Shown: positions 1-7,515 of the stretch, in pieces
Layout of the letters: each line of letters begins with the position of its first letter
How positions within the stretch are numbered: position 1 is the stretch's first letter
Assembly: GCA_050012355.1 (NCBI GenBank)
Contig: JBEKHI010000376.1
Coordinates: 1 to 8,084 of the forward strand
DNA length: 8,084 bases
From: JBEKHI01 sp050012355
GTDB lineage: Bacteria; Actinomycetota; Actinomycetes; Streptosporangiales; Streptosporangiaceae
Reading direction: 5' to 3'
Made by a program: the position numbers and the translations under genes
The notes under the pieces: model-generated
What the model was told of the DNA's origin: nothing
What the model saw: the letters and a program-made list of their open reading frames with translations, nothing else
Databases searched by the model: none

Positions 1-72
1 AAATGCGGCACATTGCCCCTCTCCGTGCTGAGATGATGGAAGTTCGCGGTTTCACTGAGGGGTTGAGATCAC

Positions 73-1341
73 ATGAACGGCGAAGTCGTGATTATCGGCG
101 GGGGAACAGCCGGAACAGAGGTAGCGCTGCGCGCCGCGCGGGCGGGCAGGCCGGTCACGCTCATCGAGGCCGGCCTGATCGGGGGTGAGGCACGGTACCT
201 GGCCGACGTTCCCGCGGCGGCACTGCTCGAGTCCGCGCGGGCGGGCGCGTCCTGGGAACAGGCCGTCGCCCGCCGAGACGCGCTGACCGCCCGGCTGGAT
301 GACTCGGCGGCGGCGCGGCTGCTCGGCGATGCCGGGGTAACCGTGGTCCGCGGCGCCGCGACCGTCCGCATGCCCGGCGAGGTCACCGCGGACGGCGAGC
401 CGTTCTGCTACGCGGATCTTGTCATCGCGACCGGGAGCGAGCCGATCGCGCCGCCGATCGAGGGCCTGCCCGACGTCCAGCCGCTGACCACGGCGGAGGC
501 GCTGTCATCCGCCGACCTGCCGCGCCGGCTCATCATCCTCGGCGGCGGGCCGAGCGGGTGCGAGCTGGCCCAGATGTACGCGTCGTTTGGCGTGCGGGTG
601 ACGCTGGCGGAAGCCGAGGAGCGGTTGCTGCCCGCCGAGCCGGTCTTCGCCGGAGAACTGCTGGCGACCGCCCTGCGGCGGGCCGGGGTCGACGTGCGGC
701 TCGGCTCCCCCGCGAGCAAGGCCGAGCGGATCAGCGACAACGTGGTCGTGGCACTGGCCGACGGCACCAGGATCGAGGCGGACCGCGTGCTGCTGGCCAC
801 CGGGCGGCGGCCCCGGCTGTCCGGACTCGGCCTTGAAGCCCTGAGCATCGACCCCAGCCAGCCGGTACCGGTGGACCCGTCCGGCCGGGTCGGCGAGGGA
901 GTCTGGGCGGCCGGCGACTGCACGGGCACCGGGCACACGCACGTCGCCGCCTACGCAGCCGGGGTGGTGGCCGCGAACCTGGCGGGCAACGCGGCGACCG
1001 CGGACTACCGGGCGCTACCGCAGGTGGTGCGCACCACTCCCTCGGTCTACACCGTGGGGTCGGAGTCGCCGCTCAGCGCGTGGGCCGAACTCGACGGCGG
1101 CCGGGTCGAACTGTACGCGGCGGATGGCGTGCTGACCGGCGCGGCGGCGGTGACGGACGGGGCCGTCGGCTGGATGGCGGAGATCACGCTGGGGATCCGG
1201 GCCCGGGTACCGCTCGCGGTACTGGCCGATGTCGTGCACGCCTCGCCGGCCCACGGTTCGGCCCTAGCCGCGCCACTGCGTACGCTGGCTTCTAGCAACC
1301 GTTTCGGGGGCACGCTAGAAGAGGCGGAGGTGCGGGCTTGA
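73..1341 (+). CDS. FAD/NAD(P)-binding oxidoreductase, pyridine nucleotide-disulfide oxidoreductase family, without the redox-active disulfide
   Basis: The 422-residue protein has the two-dinucleotide-fold layout of the lipoamide dehydrogenase / mercuric reductase / NAD(P)H-quinone reductase family. An N-terminal FAD site GGGTAG lies at residues 9-14 and an ATG motif at 119-121. The NAD(P) Rossmann loop GGGPSGCE is at 157-164, the second LATGRRP at 241-247, and the FAD-contacting GDC at 281-283. A dimerisation domain follows from about 315 to 405. The redox centre is lost: the usual C-x4-C-x-P-S-K segment reads A40-x4-D45-V-P-A-A, and the C-terminal HPTxxE reads SPAHGS (391-396). Disulfide chemistry is therefore not expected; flavin-mediated reduction of a small molecule such as a quinone, or a non-catalytic role, remains possible. 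Family members usually have about 460-480 residues, so this one is short. ATG 73 follows a weak GAGG at 57-60. The stop overlaps the next start. Confidence 0.9.
   Translation: MNGEVVIIGGGTAGTEVALRAARAGRPVTLIEAGLIGGEARYLADVPAAALLESARAGASWEQAVARRDALTARLDDSAAARLLGDAGVTVVRGAATVRMPGEVTADGEPFCYADLVIATGSEPIAPPIEGLPDVQPLTTAEALSSADLPRRLIILGGGPSGCELAQMYASFGVRVTLAEAEERLLPAEPVFAGELLATALRRAGVDVRLGSPASKAERISDNVVVALADGTRIEADRVLLATGRRPRLSGLGLEALSIDPSQPVPVDPSGRVGEGVWAAGDCTGTGHTHVAAYAAGVVAANLAGNAATADYRALPQVVRTTPSVYTVGSESPLSAWAELDGGRVELYAADGVLTGAAAVTDGAVGWMAEITLGIRARVPLAVLADVVHASPAHGSALAAPLRTLASSNRFGGTLEEAEVRA
1326..1330 (+). promoter_or_regulatory. Shine-Dalgarno GGAGG deciding the TTG start at 1338
   Basis: GGAGG lies inside the last codons of the oxidoreductase gene, 7 bases before TTG 1338. 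That spacing favours TTG 1338 over the in-frame ATG codons at 1347 and 1353, which are 16 and 22 bases away. Confidence 0.6.
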
Positions 1342-1514
1342 GCGAGATGGACATGGAGGCGCCGGAGGGCGACGCCGCCGAGCAGAGTCGCGAGGTCGTT
1401 TCTGGCGATGAGAATGAGGACGTGGGCCTCCGCGAGGTCCCGGACGAGGTAGACGAAGCCGACGCGGCGGAGCAGACTCGTGGCGTCGGATATCACGATG
1501 ATGACTACAGGTGA
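1338..1514 (+). CDS. Small highly acidic hypothetical protein (58 aa)
   Basis: I do not recognise a named family. The frame TTG 1338 to TGA 1512-1514 encodes 58 residues, of which 21 are Asp or Glu and only 4 are Arg, with no Lys. It has no hydrophobic segment or signal peptide and is probably disordered and cytoplasmic. Two copies of DAAEQ(S/T)R, at residues 12-18 and 42-48, suggest an internal duplication of about 30 residues. The tail ends in HDDDYR. The start overlaps the oxidoreductase stop (TTGA) behind a well-placed GGAGG. The stop lies inside the likely ribosome binding site of the next gene, so it fits exactly between two genes of an apparent operon. That fit, rather than homology, is the main support for it being real. 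It could act as a small acidic partner of a neighbour, but nothing in the sequence shows this. Confidence 0.68.
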   Translation: MSEMDMEAPEGDAAEQSREVVSGDENEDVGLREVPDEVDEADAAEQTRGVGYHDDDYR

Positions 1515-1520
1515 TCGCGC

Positions 1521-2168
1521 TTGACAGCGACTCCATCCGCCAGACCACGCGGGACCCGGATGCCGCGGCAGGCCCGCCGCAGGCAGCTCCTCGAGGCCGC
1601 CCTCGAGGTGTTCACCGCGCGCGGGTACCACGCCGCCGCGATGGACGAGATAGCGGACCGGGCCGGGGTGAGCAAACCGGTCCTGTACCAGCACTTCCCG
1701 GGCAAGCTTGAGCTGTACCTCGCGCTGCTCGACGAGAGCGTGGCGACGCTTACCGAGAGCGTGGGCGCCGCGCTGCGCTCGACGACGGACAACCGAGACC
1801 GGGTTAACGCCACCTTTAGCGCCTATTTCGACTATGTCGCCGCTCAGGGGGAAATGTTCAAGCTCGTCTTCGAGTCCGACCTGAGCAATGAGCCCGCCGT
1901 CCGGCAGCGCCTCGACCAGACCGACCGCAAATGCGCGGACATGGTCAGCCAGGTCATCAAGGAAGACGCCGGGCTGGCCGACGACGAGGCCCTTTTGCTG
2001 TCCATCAGCATGGTCGGCATGGCGCAGGTAAGCGCACGCTACTGGCTGAGCACGCTGGGTAGCATTCCCCGTGAGGCGGCCGAACAGATGGTCGCCCGGC
2101 TCGCCTGGCGAGGCATCAGCGGCTGGCCGCTGGCCGCTGGTGACGCCGCCATTACCGAACGCCACTAA
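1521..2168 (+). CDS. TetR/AcrR-family transcriptional regulator
   Basis: The 215-residue protein has an N-terminal TetR helix-turn-helix at about residues 22-67. It reads LLEAALEVF, then MDEIADRAGVSKPVLYQHF, then GKLELY, which is the canonical helix-turn-helix with a YQHF recognition end. The remaining 150 residues form a helical ligand and dimerisation domain with no identifiable ligand class. TTG 1521 is chosen over ATG 1560 because AGGTGA (1509-1514) sits 6 bases upstream, and because homologues I recall carry a similar basic PRGTR leader before the helix-turn-helix. The gap to the small acidic gene is 6 bases, and the stop TAA overlaps the next Shine-Dalgarno, so it is probably co-transcribed with both neighbours. 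In M. tuberculosis a TetR gene (Rv3208, recalled) holds the same place before DUF3107. Targets are unknown; autoregulation of this operon is possible but no operator is evident. Confidence 0.92.
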   Translation: MTATPSARPRGTRMPRQARRRQLLEAALEVFTARGYHAAAMDEIADRAGVSKPVLYQHFPGKLELYLALLDESVATLTESVGAALRSTTDNRDRVNATFSAYFDYVAAQGEMFKLVFESDLSNEPAVRQRLDQTDRKCADMVSQVIKEDAGLADDEALLLSISMVGMAQVSARYWLSTLGSIPREAAEQMVARLAWRGISGWPLAAGDAAITERH

Positions 2169-2188
2169 GGAGGACCTCCGTGGAGGTC
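2167..2188 (+). promoter_or_regulatory. Strong Shine-Dalgarno followed by a hairpin over the DUF3107 start codon
   Basis: AAGGAGG (2167-2173) overlaps the tetR stop TAA and lies 6 bases before GTG 2180, fixing that start. Immediately after it, GACCTCC (2173-2179) and GGAGGTC (2182-2188) form a perfect inverted repeat centred on the start codon. With a four-base loop the stem is GACCTC / GAGGTC and the GTG is exposed in the CGTG loop. CCTCC could also pair with the Shine-Dalgarno of another transcript or compete with the ribosome. Confidence 0.55.
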
Positions 2189-2410
2189 AAGATCGGCATT
2201 CAGTCCGTGCCGCGCGAACTGATCGTGGAGACCGACGCCACGCCCGAACAGGTCGAGGAGTCCCTCGCCGACGCGCTGCGGGTGCCGCACGGGGTACTCA
2301 CGCTGACCGGGCGAAACGGCGGCCGGCTGCTCGTACCGGCCGATAAGGTCGCCTTCCTTGAGTACGGCGCCAACGACTCCCGCCGGGTCGGCTTCGGCAA
2401 TATCGTCTGA
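2180..2410 (+). CDS. DUF3107 domain-containing protein
   Basis: This 76-residue protein matches the small actinobacterial DUF3107 family in full. It begins MEVKIGIQ and has a central TPEQVEESLADAL helix (residues 21-33). A GGRLLVPADKVAFLEYG strand-helix block follows at 47-63, and it closes with the hallmark RRVGFG (68-73). The usual family length is about 75 residues, so it is complete. It has no membrane segment and no catalytic motif. The M. tuberculosis homologue Rv3208A (TB9.4, recalled) has the same upstream TetR gene and nearby RNA helicase. GTG 2180 is set by a strong ribosome binding site overlapping the tetR stop, with 11 bases between the two genes. The biochemical role is unknown to me. 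Confidence 0.92.
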   Translation: MEVKIGIQSVPRELIVETDATPEQVEESLADALRVPHGVLTLTGRNGGRLLVPADKVAFLEYGANDSRRVGFGNIV

Positions 2411-2420
2411 GGCGGTGGGT

Positions 2421-2439
2421 CCAGATCACGTGGGTCTGG
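2421..2439 (+). repeat. Inverted repeat downstream of the DUF3107 gene
   Basis: CCAGA (2421-2425) and TCTGG (2435-2439) flank TCACGTGGG, 11 bases after the DUF3107 stop. The 5-bp stem has no following T-run, so it is at best a weak terminator. The loop contains the palindrome CACGTG, so a protein-binding site is an alternative. Confidence 0.3.
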
Positions 2440-2460
2440 GGTACGGGAGCGGTGTTCTGA

Positions 2461-2466
2461 TACAGT
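2461..2466 (+). promoter_or_regulatory. Possible -10 element for the helicase gene
   Basis: TACAGT fits the actinobacterial TANNNT pattern and sits in the longest gap of the plus-strand cluster. The same octamer GATACAGT occurs at 6502-6509 on the other strand before the MBL gene. No convincing -35 hexamer lies 16-18 bases upstream, so the call is tentative. If correct, the helicase leader would be about 135 nt. Confidence 0.25.
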
Positions 2467-2597
2467 GGGTAACGATTAGTCAATGGAATGCCGTATCCGC
2501 AGATGACGTTGACTAAGACGTTGCCCCCGGGGCGCGAAAAGCGCTCGAAGTGAGTGGCGGGCGAAGCTCGCAACGTAAGCACCGGGGTGCCACATAC

Positions 2598-2602
2598 GGA
2601 GG
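2598..2602 (+). promoter_or_regulatory. Shine-Dalgarno GGAGG supporting a CTG start at 2608
   Basis: GGAGG lies 5 bases before CTG 2608. The in-frame alternatives GTG 2554 and GTG 2587 have no comparable site. The motif sits in the loop of a possible hairpin made by GGGGT (2584-2588) and ACCCC (2604-2608). Confidence 0.5.
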
Positions 2603-2607
2603 AACCC

Positions 2608-5430
<2,823 letters not shown>

Positions 5431-5855
5431 CCGGTCGATGCGGCCGGAGAGGGCGATCAGGTCGGTGCGGGTCGCCACCGTGCGTTCCACGCCGACCGGC
5501 TCGTCGGCCGGATCGAGCCCGGCGACGTAACGCTCGACCATCTCCCGTGCTCGCTCGCGTTGCTTGCCGGACTGCGCCTGGTCCTCGTAGCCCTCGCCGA
5601 TCCAGCCGCGGATGAGCAGCGTGCCCGCGGCCGGAACCGTCCGCTGCTGGATGGGCAGTCGCCACCATCCGGCCAGCGCGTTGTGCACGCTCGCTCCGAG
5701 GCTGTTGTGCGCCCACGGCGGGCCCTTCGGCGGAGCGGGCCGGTCCAGGTAACCGAAACGGTACCGGCGCGGGCAATCGAGCCATGACGACAGCCGCGTC
5801 GGCGTACACGAGTACAGCCGACGCGGCATGCCGTCGAACCCGAGCTGCTCCGTGA

Positions 5856-6467
5856 CTACTCCTCCACCGTGACGGGACCGACGGTGACCCAGCTGTCGAA
5901 ACGCTTGGCCGCCTCACCGATCGTCGTCTCTGGCCCGTGCCCGGGAAGCACCCTGGTGTCCGCGGGCAGGTCGAGCAGCCGCTCGCCGATCGCGGTGAGC
6001 TGCGCCGGGAAGTCCGGGAACTCGCCCTCGTGGGGGCACGGGCCGCCCGCGTTCAGCGTGTCCCCGGTGAACACCGCGTCCAGGTCCGCCACGTACAGGC
6101 AGACCGAGCCGCGGCTGTGGCCCGGCGTGTGGATCACCTCGAGCTGTACGTCGCCCACCTCGAAGGAGCCACCGTCGGCCATCTCGATCTCGGGGTCGTC
6201 ATCCTGGTTGGAGTGCACTACCCGCCACTCAAACCGGTCAGACCGGTGCAGCGCGACCGGCGCCTCATCGCGCTCGGCCACCTCGACGGCGGCTTCGACA
6301 TGGGCGGTGTGCCCATGCGTGCAGATCACCGCCAGGACCTCGCGTTCACCCACCGCGTCGAGCACGGCGGCGGCGTCGGTTCCGGGGTCGACGACGATCA
6401 CCTCGTCATCGTCCCCGACGATCCACGCGTTGACGTCCGATGTCACCTGTTCAATCCGCGTGTCCAT
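5856..6467 (-). CDS. MBL-fold metallo-hydrolase, glyoxalase II-like, with Asp-to-Ala change in the metal motif
   Basis: The 203-residue protein has the metallo-beta-lactamase fold of the small glyoxalase II-like group. It shows VVDPG (25-29), the metal motif THGHTAH (50-56), HTPGHSRGS with His117 (113-121), FTGDT with Asp136 (133-137) and PGHG with His177 (175-178). The family motif is HxHxDH. Here His51, His53 and His56 are kept but the Asp is Ala55 (codon GCC), which should weaken or remove the second metal site. Other ligands are intact, so a one-metal enzyme, altered chemistry or loss of activity are all possible. Known relatives hydrolyse thioesters such as S-lactoyl conjugates; the substrate here is unknown. 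ATG 6467 follows an AAGGGAA-type ribosome site about 10 bases upstream. The gene is transcribed toward the nuclease gene 26 bases away, probably as one unit. Confidence 0.9.
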   Translation of the reverse strand: MDTRIEQVTSDVNAWIVGDDDEVIVVDPGTDAAAVLDAVGEREVLAVICTHGHTAHVEAAVEVAERDEAPVALHRSDRFEWRVVHSNQDDDPEIEMADGGSFEVGDVQLEVIHTPGHSRGSVCLYVADLDAVFTGDTLNAGGPCPHEGEFPDFPAQLTAIGERLLDLPADTRVLPGHGPETTIGEAAKRFDSWVTVGPVTVEE

Positions 6468-6501
6468 CCGATTGGTTCCCTTCTACCCGCTCGCGCCCGC
6501 A

Positions 6502-6507
6502 ACTGTA
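6502..6507 (-). promoter_or_regulatory. Possible -10 element for the MBL-nuclease unit
   Basis: Read on the minus strand this is TACAGT within GATACAGT, matching actinobacterial TANNNT. It lies about 35 bases before the MBL ATG, giving a leader of roughly 28 nt. No clear -35 hexamer is visible at the expected distance, so the call is weak. Confidence 0.3.
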
Positions 6508-6536
6508 TCGCGGCTCCCCCGCTCCGCTCTCCGATT

Positions 6537-6566
6537 CCATCCCCATGGATGGCCCATCGCTGGGCC
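6537..6566. repeat. Two adjacent short inverted repeats upstream of the MBL gene
   Basis: CCATCC-CCAT-GGATGG (6537-6552) and GGCCCA-TCGC-TGGGCC (6551-6566) are each perfect 6-bp stems with 4-base loops, sharing GG at 6551-6552. They lie just upstream of where a -35 element would be for the MBL promoter, so they could be operator sites or alternative hairpins. Confidence 0.4.
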
Positions 6567-6570
6567 TATG

Positions 6571-6580
6571 GAAACGTTTC
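6571..6580. promoter_or_regulatory. Palindrome GAAACGTTTC, LacI-type operator-like
   Basis: This is a perfect 10-bp palindrome with a central CG, the general form of LacI-family operators. It sits about 104 bases upstream of the MBL start and about 64 bases upstream of the proposed -10. No LacI-family gene is in the window, so the binder, if any, would be encoded elsewhere. Confidence 0.35.
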
Positions 6581-6687
6581 AGAACAACGTGAGTTTTCGG
6601 CGTGTCGTCGCGGTCGAGCGATTTGGTGCGGTATCACCCGGTTGCACTGTCCCCGCCGGCGTCCCTCCGTTCGAGGTGATCATGGTA

Positions 6688-6729
6688 AGTGCGGCACTGC
6701 CCAGACAAGAGTGCGGGCAGTGCCGCACT
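6688..6729 (-). terminator. Strong 15-bp hairpin, likely terminator of the PHP-MarC transcript
   Basis: AGTGCGGCACTGCCC (6688-6702) and its exact reverse complement (6715-6729) form a perfect 15-bp stem with a 12-base loop, about 140 bases beyond the MarC stop. There is no T-run on either side, but terminators without T-runs are reported in actinomycetes. Each arm also contains an 11-bp palindrome, AGTGCSGCACT, with centres 31 bp apart. That arrangement would also suit a protein-binding site. Confidence 0.5.
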
Positions 6730-6870
6730 GACCAGGAACGCCCGGCGCGGCAGCGGGGTGATATGGGGCGGATGCCCGGTTCGCTGCCCCATCCCGGGCC
6801 TCGCGGCGCGCAGTAAACCACGATCAGGACCCGCAACATGCCGGAAACACGCCTTAATTTAACATGTGCC

Positions 6871-7515
6871 CTATGCCGCTATCGATGACCCATCCCTGGG
6901 GTGGGAGGAGGATAACGCTTGGCTGGCGAACGAGATGGCGGCCTGGGCGACCAGCTGGATGGCGATCGCGGACAGCAGCAAGCCGGCGATCCTGGTGAGC
7001 AGTTCCACCCCGTTGTCGGTGAGGATCCGGTGGATCCCGACCGCGAAGCGCATCGCCAGCCAGGCGGCGACGGCGACACCCCCGAGCGCGCAGCCAAGCG
7101 CGACCGCGTCGATGACTCCGTGCGTCCGCTGCACGAACAGCATCGTCGCGACGATCGCGCCCGGGCCGGCCAGCAGCGGGGTGCCCAGCGGCACGAACGC
7201 CACGTTGGCCTTGGCGCGCTCGACCGACGTCGGCTCCTCCGACTTGCCGGTCAGCAGTTCCAGCGACACCAGGAGCAACAGCAGTCCGCCAGCGCCCTCG
7301 AGCGCGGGCAGGCCCACCTGCATGTAGGCCAGCAGGTAACGGCCGAACAGCGCGAACGCCACGATCACCCCGAACGCGACCACCGCGGCCTGCCACGCCA
7401 GACGCCGCCGCGCCGCGGTCGACTTGCCGCGGGTCAGGCCGATGAACAGCGGCACGATCCCCGGCGGATCGGTGATCACGAACAACGTGACGAAACACGT
7501 CCAGAAGAACTTCAT
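6871..7515 (-). CDS. MarC family (UPF0056) integral membrane protein
   Basis: The 214-residue protein has about six hydrophobic segments, near residues 4-27, 40-65, 72-89, 105-127, 134-158 and 171-198. It carries the MarC signatures DPPGIVPLFIGLT (16-28) and PLGTPLLAGPGAI (109-121), which are the repeated P-x-G-x-P-type re-entrant motifs of the family. GVELLTRIAGLLLSAIAIQL (169-188) closes the core. It sits in the cytoplasmic membrane. The family was once linked to multiple antibiotic resistance, but that link was not upheld as far as I recall, and the transported substrate, if any, is unknown. A polar tail of about 15 residues extends past the last helix. ATG 7515 directly follows the TGA of the PHP gene (TGAATG), so the two are translationally coupled and probably one transcript. 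Conserved company with the PHP gene is common in actinomycetes. Confidence 0.93.
   Translation of the reverse strand: MKFFWTCFVTLFVITDPPGIVPLFIGLTRGKSTAARRRLAWQAAVVAFGVIVAFALFGRYLLAYMQVGLPALEGAGGLLLLLVSLELLTGKSEEPTSVERAKANVAFVPLGTPLLAGPGAIVATMLFVQRTHGVIDAVALGCALGGVAVAAWLAMRFAVGIHRILTDNGVELLTRIAGLLLSAIAIQLVAQAAISFASQALSSSHPRDGSSIAA

Larger units (their letters stand above)
6468..6870. other. Intergenic region of 403 bases between marC-type and MBL genes
   Basis: No convincing protein gene lies here. From right to left, following the flanking minus-strand genes, it holds an AT-rich patch at about 6854-6863, a strong 15-bp hairpin at 6688-6729, the palindrome GAAACGTTTC at 6571-6580, two adjacent short hairpins at 6537-6566, and a possible -10 element at 6502-6507. 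It probably ends the PHP-MarC transcript and starts the MBL-nuclease transcript. An 86-codon minus frame (6579-6839) and a 44-codon plus frame (6682-6816) lack family resemblance and are not called as genes. Confidence 0.6.

Noticed and set aside
1..72. Similarity of TGCGGCAC near base 4 to the 6688-6729 palindrome
   Set aside because: Only a short core is shared and the dyad is not kept, so chance in GC-rich DNA is the simpler reading.
3..188. 61-codon plus frame at the left edge
   Set aside because: It overlaps the FAD-binding segment of the oxidoreductase in another frame and is Arg-rich, typical of a frame shadow.
1047..2165. Long minus-strand open frame opposite the oxidoreductase end, acidic gene and tetR
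   Set aside because: It is a GC-bias shadow: composition is odd, no family resemblance, and the plus-strand genes over it are clearly recognisable.
2510..2515. TTGACT as a -35 element for the helicase
   Set aside because: No TANNNT-like hexamer lies 16-19 bases downstream.
5869..6816. Plus-strand open frame of about 315 codons opposite the MBL gene
   Set aside because: Ser/Pro/Arg-rich antisense translation of a recognisable enzyme; only its last 44 codons lie outside and are mentioned separately.
6579..6839. 86-codon minus-strand frame in the intergenic region
   Set aside because: It starts without a ribosome site at useful distance, crosses the strong hairpin and the operator-like region, and resembles no family after its first few hydrophobic residues.
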